From the NCBI GenBank assembly GCA_035079385.1, contig JAVHKY010000056.1, positions 2,294,001 through 2,358,000 on the forward strand: 64,000 nt of DNA. Direction: 5' to 3'. The DNA is from Aspidiotus rigidus. Its lineage: Eukaryota > Arthropoda > Insecta > Hemiptera > Diaspididae. The notes below the pieces were generated by a model. That model made no database searches. It had not been told where the DNA came from and saw nothing but the letters and a program-made list of their open reading frames with translations. Below are positions 1 through 12,100 of this stretch, one piece after another. Numbering within the stretch: position 1 is the first letter of the stretch; each line of letters opens with the position of its first letter. Made by a program: the position numbers and the translations under genes.

Positions 1-3000
1 CGCGAAAGAAAAGATTGAAAATTTGAAAAAAGAGGGACTCCTTGTTGACATTCCCGAAATATTCACATTTCACGTAAGTGGGAAAGTCGAAAACATAGTT
101 TCTTATTGTTACAGAACCTGAAAATATGATTGATTGATTTTAGGAATGTGTATCATGTGGACGAAAATACAAATTGAAAGAGAAACTGAGACGTCACATT
201 TTCGAGATGCACGCCAATACGGAATTACTAGTTAGTGAAGCACTAATATTTTTTTGTTTCCTACCGTTTCTCGATCAGTATTCAAACATATTATTAAATG
301 ATAAAGACTTTACTTGTTATAGAAATGTGCTCATTGTTCCGCCCAGTTCCGCCGGAAAACTCACCTTGTTGCCCATTTAAACAACAAACACAGTAGTGAA
401 GGTGCTTTGAGTAGTGGTATTGGTAAATTGAAATCTTCCACAAGTGTAAGTTTTTGCCAGTATTGCGGATTAATCACCCTGTTATACGAAGTTTGTCGTT
501 GAATCTCGTTCATTTATTTCAGAATTACGCGTGTTTGGTGTGTGGTATTCGATTTCGAGCTGTTATAGGCGCTCGTGATCATTACACGAAAGCACATCAA
601 ATTATGTTACATCACGAAAAATTGAGATTCGATTCGATCGGTGAATTCAAAGATTGGAAGAGAGCTATTGAAGAGTCTACCATTTGTCGATACGTACCAA
701 AAATTAAAAATAACTTTGAAGAGTTCTCACGAACGTTGTACAGATGTCAGAGGGCTGGCCAGATCGTATCAAAGAAGAAACTTAAAGATAAACTTAATGG
801 ATTTTGTCCTGCCGAAATAACCTTAACTGTAAAACATGAAGATGATTCTTGTCTCGTATCTTATTGGAAGACACATCTAGGTCATTCTGTTTCCGACGAA
901 AACGACCGTATTCACATATATTTACGTGATGAGCACGCTGAACATCCAGCGTCGAGCTTCATGTTGGGTACAGCTACAGACAATGGACCACAACAAAACA
1001 ATCTAGATGCGTTAACTCGTTACGATTTACGTAACATTTTCAAAACATACCACATCAATAAGAAGGGTTGCGACCCTTCCGAAGATACATTTGATGTGGA
1101 GAAGTTTGTAAAGCGACATTCCGACTCTGTAATTTTTTTCAAAAGAGCTTCAGAACCGGATACCACCTACGACATATTAAATGACGAGGATTTGTTATTG
1201 ATTGTAATCGACGAGGAGCAGTCAAAAGTTCTACAACAACACGCTCACAAACTGGTTGCTTTAGATTGCGCTCGTGGAATCCAGCCGAATAATTTTACGC
1301 TACATTCGTTGATGGTAGTAGACGACGACGGATGGGAAATAGCTATCGCTTTCATGTTAACTAGTCGTGATGATCAAAGTGTGGTCGATATTTTCCTGAC
1401 CTTTATTTTCGATACTTACGGCGGTCCCGTAAAGACCAACTGTTTAATGACTAACATGTTGCAAGAACGCTATTACGCTAGCTGGACGAAAATTATGAGC
1501 GAACCCAAATTTCGATTGATGTGTTCTTGGCGTGTCGTGGAAGATTGGCAGCGAAATTTACTTAACATTTCTAATTTAGAGCAAAGAGAAGTAGTTCAAC
1601 GCAAATTGCGCGAGTTGATTAATGAGCCGAAAAGAATACGTTTTCAGAAGAAGCTTGATGAACTCCTGAATGGAACAAATCCACATTTGGAAACGTTTTT
1701 TGATTACTTTAGAACAACTTTCATCGGTCATCAAGAATCATGGGCTTTCTGTTTCAGACAGCAGTCACGTACCGATGTATTTTTGAGAGCGGATGCATTC
1801 AATGATCTTGTGGAATTTGTATTGGCGAGTGGTAAAGAATTTCACTCTTTGGGACATTGTTTGTATAGACTTGATAAATATATGGCGTTGAACTATTACG
1901 GTAGCGCTACATCATCCGGGCTAAAAAAACTAAAGGAACGTCATCGCAATGCGCTCGCTCATCTGGAAACTGCCACCGTGACAGCCGGAGAGGAGAAGAA
2001 CGAGTGGTTTGTGAGCTCCTGTCATGATAGCGGGGAAAACGAAACCGTCATGGAAATGTTCGTTGTTCAAGAACGGGTACCAAAAGAATGTGGCAATAGC
2101 GAAGGCAAATGTTCGTTACTGTGTGTAGAATGCGTTAGTTGCGTACACGAATTCAATTGTTCTTGTAATGATGCTTCTGTCGAAGGCAACATGTGCGAGC
2201 ATATTCACGCATTGTGCCTGTATTTACGAGGATCCATTGTAAAACATACAGACAAAGTCGTCGACGCATTACTTGATGGAAGCGGCGGTGATATCTCTTC
2301 AAGGGAAAAATTGAATGAAGTGACAACGGAATGGTTACCCGAACGTCGAAGGTGCTCGTTATTTTCGGTAATGGAAGTCAAAACGGAGAAAAATGCTAAA
2401 AATAGGTACGAAACAAAGACTTTATTTTTGTTAGTGATTAATGAGAGTAAGATGTGAACGAAGTCGGATGTTCAATAAGTCATGAAAGATTGGGTACGTA
2501 CATGTGTAGATTCATGAATACAGCGCGGATCTCTCGATCTTGAAAACTGTAGAATTCGAAGATGAAATGAGACTTTTCGTTTTTATTAGGTAAAAAAAAA
2601 AGACACACTAATACGGATGAAAAAATTATGTACCCAAAATTTGGGATCCGATTGCTAGTACTGCAGGAAAACTTCTTCATGAAAAAGAGAAGTAGTTAGG
2701 CACCTTGATTTCGGTATTTTTTTGGTCATACGTTTTAATGTGCGATCCAGTCACTACGAAACATGATCTAAATCAATCAAATTTTCAAAATTGTAATTAA
2801 TTTTTTGGTTTTGTGTGTGTGTGTTTCTGTGTTTTTCCTTGTTCAATCACGATACAAAGAGAGAAAATAATGATCCTATGTCTGGGGGGGGGGGGGTGTA
2901 CTACCACAAGAACTTCATATTTTTCTATACTAATAAAAAGAATATACTATACTGCGGCTCTTCCGGCACATACATACACTAAAAGAACACGTTAAGATTG

Positions 3001-4004
3001 AGAAATTTTATTGATTTCGCGACGTTTCGGACTATCTCCTTCTTCAGGCGACGATACGATGTGTTCTTTTAGTGTATGTACGGGAAGAGCCGGAGTATAA
3101 TATCTTCCTTTTGTTTGTACGAAAATCCTTGCACGAATAAATTATCTCAATTGTTTTTTCATACTGATTGCGGTAGCATAGCAATTGCCATTTTCTTCTC
3201 TTGAATCGGGTTTCTTCGCTCTTAGATAACCTCAAGTTGTAAAAGCGTAGATTCTGAAGGGAAACCTGAGTTTAGATATAATAACTGTGTCATTGAGCGC
3301 AAATCCTCGATTTTATATGATTCATTGTTTAGAAGAAAGTATTAAATTCCTTTTACATATTTTTATTTTCGATTGTAAAAGTATGAACACTCTCTCTTTC
3401 TTTTTCAAATATGCCATTTTAGTGAAATTTTTCACCAAGAAAGAGTTATAGGAATCAAATTTCATACAAAAATACTATCTGACATAGAGAGTATTCTTCT
3501 CTAAATTGTTGCACAATGTGTGAAGAATTTTCCTTTCTTGTCTTATGAATTTTTGAATTTATCATTTGATTCAGTTTTCACATCAAATTAAAGTCCCCTT
3601 CCAAATATTTTGAAAGTGACAGTCTTTTTCTGGTTTTATCTATCGAGTTCAATAAGAGCTAGCAACTTACTTACTTGGTTAAAGCTTCTTTTTTCTTTTT
3701 TTTTTTCTTATTCTTTCTTTCTTTCTTTCCCTCCCTCCCCCTCCCAATCAGTAGTTTGGGGCTCAATTAATCGCCTTTTGTAGCATAAAATATTGCTTGT
3801 TTGTAAATTCTTTGAAAAAAAAAAAAAAAGAGTCTAATTATTGATTAAATTGTTTATTTCAGCAAATTAAGCGAAAGGAAACAATCAACTCTAGAAAAAT
3901 GCTTCAAATTAATAGATGCTGCTTGTTCAGAAGAGGCAATGGATACCATTGATGAAATTATTGCCTCCATCGAACCTATTCTTTTCGGATTACCCGTCAA
4001 TTGA
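1..4004 (+). CDS. Domesticated MULE-transposase-like protein with C2H2 and SWIM zinc fingers (5' partial)
   Basis: Exons I infer: 1-73 (partial), 144-230, 323-445, 523-2405 and 3863-4004; all introns are GT-AG and all phases match (the last joins AG to C to give Ser). About 768 residues are visible. Three C2H2 fingers come first (CVSC..H..H; CAHC..H..H; CLVC..H..H). A region resembling MULE transposases follows: ALDCARG, then LHSLMVVDDDGWEIAIAFML, MTNMLQERYYASW and CSWRVVEDW. A SWIM finger follows, with pattern CxC..CEHIH near 2160-2220. Known MULE proteins usually have Asp in the MTN position and WHV where WRV is seen here, so catalysis is probably lost. A long open frame, clean splicing and absence of terminal inverted repeats suggest a host gene, probably a DNA-binding protein. 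The exact ortholog is not recognised. Confidence 0.82.
2947..3102. repeat. Inverted repeat with hammerhead-like motif in the loop
   Basis: The left arm at 2947-2990 and the right arm at 3061-3102 are near-complementary (shared words include CTAAAAGAACAC and GGCTCTTCC), with a 70-bp loop. It lies in the last intron of the MULE-derived gene. The loop carries the motif listed separately at 3017-3051. A Penelope-like terminal remnant is the likeliest origin, but no protein fragment is visible here. Confidence 0.75.
3017..3051 (-). ncRNA. Hammerhead ribozyme-like motif 1
   Basis: Read on the minus strand: stem I 5' strand UCGC, box CUGAAGA, one unpaired A, stem II GGA-GAUAG-UCC, box GAAA, minimal stem III CG, cleavage triplet GUC, stem I 3' strand GCGA. 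Both conserved boxes and a 4-bp stem I are present. Stem III has no loop, as reported for Penelope-like retroelement hammerheads, which may act as dimers. Activity is inferred only. Confidence 0.62.
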
Positions 4005-4679
4005 TCAATGAAACTTAGAAGTACCATTAAATTTATGTAATCTTTATTTTTCAGTTTTGGAAAAAAACCACGTGTGCTGAATTACATTTATGTTCTTCCT
4101 ATCGACTGGTGTTGAATCTTTTTTTCCGCAATGTTATTCCTAGAATCTGCAATCATACAGTACTTAAATGTACTCGTGGTTAGAAAATGGATGAATTGTT
4201 GTAGTGCTCATTGAGCTCTTTCCAACGGTGTGCATAAGTACATAACTCCAAAATCTCAAAAATGTCGCTTGGTCGTATAAACTTCAAGATTTGATCGGGA
4301 AGAAAGGTATATGGTTTAGAAAAGAAGGAAAATGTCAGCAGTATATTTAGAAAAATTGAAAAGTTATACCTTTTTCCAGTACCTACGGGTAGTTCCTTTT
4401 TCATAATCATACTTGGGAATTCTATGCACTTCACTCTCATAGTTCTTGTCTTTCATTCATCTACACTGTAAAACAAAATAGATGAAAACATTTTTTCACT
4501 CGTTTTCTGATACAAAATGGTTACTAGAGTTGACGTCTAAAAAATGTGCGCGGGGTTTGATTTTGGCAAACTCTTCACAACACAGTGAAGAATCTAAAAA
4601 TCATAATTTCTAGGAGGAAAACTTCTCTGAATGATTGGGCCTAGATGTGACAAGTGTGGAAACTTTATTACTAAAAGTA
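4005..4679. other. 3' flank of the MULE-derived gene; no further gene seen
   Basis: AT-rich sequence after the stop codon at 4002-4004. An ATTAAA at 4026-4031 could serve as a poly(A) signal. No other coding or repeat structure is recognised before the MITE at 4680. Confidence 0.5.
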
Positions 4680-4955
4680 AGGCGCTATATGATGTAGGTA
4701 TAATGGACCACCATCTTGATTGCAGAAAATATAAACACGAGAAAGACTCCCATAAGAGCCAATGTTGAATTTCAATAAATTTGTCATCTTCAATGAAGGG
4801 TAACTCAAGATCGGCTCGATCGATTTTTTTGATATTATCCTCGTTGGAAAGGAAATTTTATGGACAACAAATCATCTCCTCTTCGATTTTTCGCCAGAAG
4901 CATTTTTTTCGGAGTTATCGATTAGTAATTGAAACACGTTTTTTCGGCCACTCTG
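4680..4955. mobile_element. MITE family A, truncated copy
   Basis: Begins AGGCGCTATATGATG with GGACCACCATCTTGATTGC shortly after, and runs closely parallel to the complete copy at 6675-7004. The matching right terminus is missing, so this copy is truncated near 4955, just before the foldback element. Confidence 0.72.
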
Positions 4956-4989
4956 CGTAACACGTGTAGTTCTTTGACCACATATTGTA

Positions 4990-5953
4990 TGGACTGCGCT
5001 TAGACCATATAGTACATAGACCGCTAATATCGATAAAAAGCTTGTCGGAACATAGGAGACTCTCTAAGTCGGTAAGGTCTCACGTCGTTATACTCTGTTC
5101 ACATTAAGGAAGGATAGAAATATGACCTTGAGAACGGAACGGTAGATTAAAATTACCCGGAGCGTTCCGTTCTCGAGGCTTAGACCATACAACAGATAGA
5201 CCGAGCATAGTAATGAATCTTTGAACGGAGAACATGATAAGAATACACATAAGAAAATAAGGGGGACTGGACCTTGTTTACAAGTTTGATGAACGGCGCG
5301 GGTGTACGGTGCGTTTCACTGCTCCGCGCGTTCACCCGCCTTGCCTTCATTGAGGTCCAGTCCCCCTTATTTTCTTATCATGTCTTCCGTTCAACGCGTT
5401 GTACACGCTTATATGGCCGATGCTCGGTCTATCTGTTGTATGGTCCAAGTCTCGAGGTCATATTTCTATCCTTCCTTAACGTGAACGGAGTATAATGTGA
5501 GTGGGCGTGGCATCGCTCACATCCCCTTACGTCGCATGCACCGAACCATCCATACCAAACCTTCCCGACTTACAGCCAACCTCCTATGTTCCGACAACTG
5601 ATAACGTCATTTACATAGGCTATCGGCGGTCTATGTACTATTCGCATCCGGCCCCAAAAGAGTCGCCCTCTACATTTATTATAGCGGCCATTTGTGGAAA
5701 CTGGACGAAAAGGTGATGTTTCAGATAATTGGTGAAATTTTTATTTTCATGAGTTTCATACTATTCTACTGGTCAAGAGAGTCAAAAAAGGTCATTATAA
5801 GTGGTACTTTTTTTTTCAGTATTAACTGAGGTACAGCTAGTTGAAATAACATACGCTCTTATGCAAATTTTCATGTGATCACCTTTTCACCCATGACACT
5901 AGCGCGTCTACAGTAGCGGCCGGATGCGAATATGGTCTAAGGGACTGCGCTAA
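4990..5953. mobile_element. Foldback element FB1
   Basis: A large imperfect palindrome. The left half has TTAGACCATATAGTACATAG, TGTCGGAACATAGGAG, AAGGAAGGATAGAAATATGA and AATAAGGGGGACTGGACC. The right half has the reverse complements in mirrored order between 5360 and 5650. The right terminus carries ATATGGTCTAAG near 5932. No transposase is coded, so it is non-autonomous. Open frames inside (for example 5274-5495) are arm sequence, not genes. Confidence 0.75.
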
Positions 5954-6114
5954 CGTGTATAAAATGAGCGAAAATGCGTCCACAGAACTGATGAGCACCA
6001 CATTTTGCGTTTATTTTCATATAAGCACCATGTAGGTGATCGTTGCCGCTTATAGAGTCTTTCACGCTGACGTCACATCACTGATAATAATACAAATTAC
6101 AAACTATCGATCTT

Positions 6115-6266
6115 CTATAGTCCATTCCAGTTAAGAGTGTCAGTAATTCAAAAGGCGACCACAACGTGTGAGTTCTGGTGCATCAATTTCACGACCAATG
6201 AGAGACGAGGAGCGTCGTGCTGCTCGACGCTCTCACTGACACTCTTAAAACTGGAATGGACTATAG
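6115..6266. mobile_element. Short MITE with 30-bp inverted repeats
   Basis: Left arm 6115-6144 (begins CTATAGTCCATTCCAGTTAA) and right arm 6235-6266 are near-perfect reverse complements. A GAGAC...GTCTC-like inner palindrome lies around 6200-6233. Length is 152 bp with no coding capacity. Confidence 0.8.
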
Positions 6267-6674
6267 TGTTGTATACTTCCATCACAAATGTAAACAATGT
6301 TTTTTTCACGCACTTTCCCATAAGAAAAAATTGTGTTCCAGAAATTGTTGAATACTTCAAAAAGGAATTGTTTGTAAGGAACCAGCTGAACTTAATTTGT
6401 TATTACTAAGAAGTTCTTAGATTGCCATCATACAATACTTGTTCCTAAGAAATTTCCGTTCTTGCTATATTTGACAAATTTTAGAACCAAATTTGTTCCC
6501 ATAAGGAATAACGTGTAAAAAAAATTGTTTACATTAGTGATGGAAATATTGATCTCATTCCTAGATATTTTTCAACGATATTTCTACTGGATAGTGCCAC
6601 ATCGAGCAAATATCGATACAACGTGACGTCGACCGTGAATGACCCTATATCCAAACGCGTGTTGTTTTACTAAG

Positions 6675-7004
6675 GTGCTATATGATGTAGGTATAATGGA
6701 CCGCCATCTTGATTGCAGAAAACATAAACAGGAGAAAAACTCCCATAAGAGCCAATGATGAATTTCAATAAATTTGTGATTTTCAATGAACAATAATTCG
6801 AGATCGGCACCATAGATTTTTTTGATATTCCCCTCATTGGAAAGGAAGTTTATGGACAACAAATTATCTGCTCTCTGATTTTTCTCTAGAAGCATTTTTT
6901 TCAGAGTTACCGATTAATAATTGAAACACGTTTTTTTTTGCCGTTCTGGGTAATGAGTGGTAGTCATACGCAATCAAGATGGCGGTCCATTATATATAGC
7001 GCCT
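6675..7004. mobile_element. MITE family A, complete copy
   Basis: Terminal inverted repeats start AGG(C/T)GCTATAT and include GGACCGCCATCTTGATTGC at both ends. TA flanks both termini, compatible with a TA target duplication. Same family as 4680-4955. Length about 330 bp. Confidence 0.82.
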
Positions 7005-7093
7005 TACTAAAGGTAGCTGCAAGCGTGTAGTTTTGTTATCTACTATAATTATCAATCCTTCTGAGGAGAGGTTGAGTGCATTCTTAGATCATA

Positions 7094-7420
7094 CCGTAAG
7101 ATCGGGCTACTTTGCACCGTGTTGAATTAAATACGAAAAATAGGCGCCAGTTTTGATGATTTTTTTCACCCAGACTACATTTAAAATACATGGGTCTAAA
7201 GTAGCCCACCCTGCGGGCTACTTTGCAAGTTTTTCACAATGCCCGGTATTTCCAGAAATATGAAAAATCGATACTTTTTTTTCTGGCGCACGTGAGGCAC
7301 CTCACCAAGACCCACATTTCAAGTATGAATATGACTATGTTTTAACGCATACAATGAACGCTAGAGCGCGCCAAAGTTGAGAACCATCAAAAATACTTGC
7401 AAAGTAGCCCGACCTTACGG
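7094..7420. mobile_element. MITE family B with TA target duplication
   Basis: The left end CCGTAAGATCGGGCTACTTT and the right end reverse complement agree apart from about two positions. TA flanks both ends. Removing it rejoins the FB2 terminus TTAGATCATA with TAGTACATAGACC, as in FB1, so the MITE inserted into FB2. Confidence 0.82.
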
Positions 7421-7958
7421 TATAGTACATAGACCGCCGATAGCCTATGTAAATGACGTCTTATCAATTGTCGGAACTCGGAACATAGGAGGTTGGCTGT
7501 AAGTCGGGAAGGTTTGGTATGGATGGTTTGGTGCATGCGATGTAAGGGGATGTGAGCGATGCCACGCCCATCACATTAACGCCGTGAGACCTTACCGACT
7601 TACAGAGTCTCCTATGTTCCGACAAGCTCCTTATCATTATTAGCGGTCTATTGGGATTTAAACTTACAGTTGGGTAGTTGGTAGCCCTGACGATATTCAC
7701 CCTTTTGTTCAATGCTTTTTAAATGAAGAAATTTCACGTACCATAATTAAGAGGATATTGTTTTTTAAAGCAAATATAAGCATAAATTTTGTAGTCTGTA
7801 TCATCAATATGAAGTACAAAAAAAAATTGTAGCAATAAATGATATATTGAAAAAATAACAGTTGATTGAAAATCAATGTATGAACGTATATAAATTCTCT
7901 GATTCGCCCTTTCAGTAGCGCTCTCTAGTGTAGATTCAAACCCCAATGTACTATATGG

Positions 7959-7999
7959 TCATTGACTATACATGCTTACGAAGTATGTATAGTCAATGA
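7959..7999. repeat. Strong hairpin, 19-bp stem, 3-nt loop
   Basis: TCATTGACTATACATGCTT, loop ACG, then its reverse complement with one mismatch. It lies inside FB2 near its right end. Confidence 0.85.
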
Positions 8000-8016
8000 T
8001 ATGGTCTAAGAGTGCA

Positions 8017-9142
8017 TTGCAGTAGTTAAAGTGGTTTCTGGCGTTCGTTGATATTTTTGTTTTTCTAAGAAACACAATTTCCAATGAAAAATTTATAAGG
8101 GAAACATACATTCTTTATTTGTAATTCCTAATCAAATGGAATAATTTTGAAATTTTTAGTGAATGATTGCAAAATTTGCAAAAGAAAATTCTCTTCTGGT
8201 ATCGCGTCGGATTTGGGTAGAAAGCCATTTTTATCGGCACTTTATAATTATTTCAATTTTGAAAAAAACATTCGTATGATTATTTCTATATTAGAGAATG
8301 AAATTAAAGTGAAAATTTACAAGTTGTATAATTATTATTTTGTAAGTATCTATCTATAATTCTATAATAATCCATTTACTCAACGCGTCGAGTTTGGGTT
8401 AAGCATCTACGACACCCTTTGACTATGGCACTGATACGACTACTAGCGCTCTTCGCGGATGACCGGTCCAACTATTCACAAATCACGAATTAACGATCCT
8501 CAAAGTCACGTCACATCACTCTCCGCGAATCACGATTGTCATGTCCATTCATCATTTAGCCATCTGTGACCTTAGTTTGTGAAAACTAAAAAAAAGAAAG
8601 AAAGGAAGAAAGGAAGAAGTAATTTGGTAATGTCGAAATCAAATATGTCCGAGGTTTTTGATTTGAGACTCGAGAGTCAAGGAATGAAAATACTATCAAG
8701 TACGAGTTTAGAATTTCTTTGTCAATTCAAACCTTCTATTAATCTATTCTGTTGGTGTTGAATTGACGCAGTGTCTCCTAAACTATATACAGCCTGTTTT
8801 GTCATTATTATTTTCAATTGAGGTTGGATTGAACACTCCACGAGTTTTCTCATGAGGTAATGACACTATCTTTTAATGTTTTCGATTGTGCGAATAAGTT
8901 TCGTAAAATTGGTGTAGAATTAATATGATATTATTTAATCGTTCATATTTTCGGAACTTCGTGTGCCTCTTCGAAAATTTTCGTTGTGCATTGACAGTGA
9001 ATTGAAAGTTAATGAAACGAGAGTACTTGACACACGCAGCTCTTGTTCTCGTTTACTTTATTTGATTTATAACCGTGTATTCGAATTTGAGCAAACGAAT
9101 TCTGTTTGTTTTATTTCTAGGTGAGAGTTTCTTACTATCAAA
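8017..9142. other. Upstream region of RBM39
   Basis: AT-rich intergenic DNA. A short open stretch at 8147-8359 contains a CKICKRKF half-finger but no complete domain and is not called. The RBM39 promoter and 5' UTR must lie in the last few hundred bases; a possible 5'-UTR 3' splice site (TTTATTTCTAG) ends at 9120. Confidence 0.4.
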
Positions 9143-12100
9143 ATGGCTGACGATTTTGATGTTGAAGCACTTCTGGAAGCTCCTTATAAAAAAGAAATTA
9201 ATGGCGAAGTGAGTAATGCGTTTCTTGACAATCAAGTTTTCAATATCATTGACTATGAATTTCAGCTACTTATGGATTCGAAAGGCTTTTACAGATTTTA
9301 TTAGGATTTCATTCAACGTCGGCTAATTTGAGGATGGAATTTTGTTCTACATTAAACGTTATCGTTATTTCTTTACCCCGTGTCCTACATCGCTACTTAC
9401 ATTCTCGAATCTGTACGATTATCGGTTTGAAAACCCGATTATCTCGGCTCGTACCTCAATTCTTGTGTGTTCCTCTGAGAAACTTCTTCCCTCGTTCCCC
9501 GAACTTGTAAATACGATGAATTGCCTTTTTGACGAGAAATTATATATGAGTCTCTCTTTGCAGAGCATATCCATAAACTATAATTGTTCTGAGACGTTAC
9601 AAGTTCTGTGTTTTAATGTCATATGTGGAAGTTTTGGAAGGTAAGTCGCAGCCGACAATCACGAATATTCACCAGTCGGCTGTCAACCATCATTTATAAG
9701 CGTGCTCCTTTAATAAATAGGACTTCGCGCTTCTCTTATTCGTTTAAGGTTGAGCAAAAATGTGTCATTTTTTACACGCGTGTCTCTAAAAATTGTAATT
9801 CTTGAATTCTGTTTTTCAGACCGAAAATAGTTCTACCGAACCGATGAAGAATGGCGATAACAAAGAAGATACGAAATCGAGGTAAGTTATTATTCGATAA
9901 CTTTTGTATATTCGGTCAAAATTCTCATTCGCGAAACTTCTTTCTCATTTCTTATTTTATTTTCCTTAAATGAAAACTTATGAGTGCTGAGCAAACATCT
10001 AATCGTACCATTTCGTCTGCACAGATTCGTGATTAAACCGTGTTATAATTTACTGGAGTGATATGCGTTCAGTACGAGACCCAGCGTTCAATTCGAAAGA
10101 CCCCGATGTTAAATTTTTTTTTCTCAATTTATTTATTATAGGTTTCCTTACCACACTTACTACTGTACTACCTCAATGTTATTTGTAATCCTTCTCACAG
10201 CCAAAGAAGCTATATTTAGATGATGGGTTTACCTAATAATTTAGGTAAGTGAGAGCAAAGAAGTGATTGCCTCAGCCGATATTTCCTGTCATCTTCGGTA
10301 TACGGTTTCCATGTAAAGATTAGAGTATTCCCTGTATGTAATGAGAGGTGTATGCAAAGTTCTGGGTCGATGAAAAGAGCTGTCCGGTTTCGATGTGTCA
10401 GTTAGATGAAATCTTATTTGGATCATAGAAAGCAATTATGTGGAAGAATAGACGATACTTTATCTAATTCATAGTTTCATTTTACAGCGGTAAAAGTAGT
10501 AAACGTGAAAAATCTCCGCGCAATAGCAAGTCACGACATCGCAGCAAAAGTAAATCGCCAAGTACTAGGTCGAAAAAACGAAGTCGATCGCGACATCGCA
10601 GTAGATCTCGACACAGCAGTAAATCGAAACATCGCAGTAAGTCCAGGCATCGAAGTCGTTCGCGTCATCGAAGCAAGTCACCACCACCATCGCGAAAACG
10701 TAGTCATTCTCGCGAGCATCGAAGTCGATCGAAGCGAAGTCGTTCGCGTCACCGCAGTAAATCGCGCGAGAACCGACACCATCACAGAGGACGACATACG
10801 CGCTCTCGTAGCCACGATCGCAAACGCAAACGAAGATCCTTGACGCCTATATCATTACCCGGTAGGCGCGAATCGTTTCCACCTTTTCGCGGTGGGCATC
10901 ACAAGCCAGGGCCGAACGGACTGTAAGTATTTCACGATGAAGAAACTAGAATTGTTGCTATTTGTTGAAAATTCACTATTGCGTCATATTTTGAAAATTA
11001 GTGGCCGTGCGCCGCCAGTTGTTGATGACCTAACCCCTGAAGAGAGAGATGCTCGAACTATTTTCTGTATGCAGTTATCGCAAAGAATTCGTGCTAAGGA
11101 TTTGGAAGAATTCTTTTCGTCTGTGGGAAAAGTATGTACTAAGGAAATTTAACCTTACTTTTCTCGAAGATGTCGATTCTATCAAATTGATTAATCTCTC
11201 CTTTGCAGGTCAGAGATGTTAGATTGATCACTTGCAATAAAACTCGTCGGTTCAAGGGTATAGCATACATAGAGTTTAAGGATCCGGAATCTGTTGCATT
11301 GGTGAGTCTTTCATTCCGAGGATAATTTTCGGACCATAGATGCCTCAAACTAATGCACGTGTCATTTTTTTTTAGGCTTTAGGATTAAATGGGCAAAAAT
11401 TGCTTGGTGTACCGATCGTGGTACAACCTACGCAAGCGGAAAAAAATCGTATCGGTAATTCAATGCCAAATTTGATGCCACGCACTCATCCCGGTCCTGT
11501 TCGACTCTATGTCGGTTCACTGCACTATAACATCACTGAAGACATGTTACGAGGTATTTTTGAGCCGTTTGGTAAAATTGACAGCATTATGTTGATGACC
11601 GATCCTGAAACTGCACGTTCGAAGGGCTACGGTTTTGTGACGGTTAGTACTTTAACATTTATTTGTTCGCATTCTTGTAGAACCGATTCACGTATTCGTG
11701 ATAGTGTAATCGGTGGGATTTTGAATGCTACATTAAAAGAGTATTGTGAACAGCGTTCTTCATCCATTCTTTTGCGATGAAGTCATGAGGATTACAATGC
11801 ACAAAAATTAACTATACGAGCAAACTCCGCTTGAAGTAAGAGTCCGTAAAGTAGGTTCTGTGAAAATCTAAACAATAGCTCGCAGTGATTTAAATATTGA
11901 CCGGATTATTTTATGAACAAATTCAAGTCGGTTGGGTTGTCGACTTAGGTCTTCGAGAAGTGAAGTGGAGAATCCCTGTTGTTTGTTTATGAAAAAGAAA
12001 AAAGAAAGACTCGTGTGTAATTCTGAGATAAGATGATGCAGGTGTTAAAACAAACTTTTTCATTGGGCCATCTCGAAAACCTTGAGCTCGGTAGCGAAAT

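Larger units (their letters stand above)
7077..8016. mobile_element. Foldback element FB2, interrupted by a MITE
   Basis: Related to FB1: shares AGTACATAGACCGCCGATAG, GGAACATAGGAGGTTGGCTG and the GTGAGCGATGCCACGCCCA segment. It is split near its left end by the MITE at 7094-7420. Its right part holds a 19-bp-stem hairpin at 7959-7999 followed by ATATGGTCTAAG, matching FB1's terminus. Confidence 0.65.

Noticed and set aside
174..380. Independent small ORF
   Set aside because: It reads through an intron of the MULE-derived gene; the real coding parts are exons 144-230 and 323-445 in other frames.
5274..5716. Small ORFs between the first two genes
   Set aside because: They lie in the arms of a foldback element and have no domain.
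11400..11780. 126-residue ORF as a separate protein
   Set aside because: It is RBM39 exon 6 read past its donor site into the intron.
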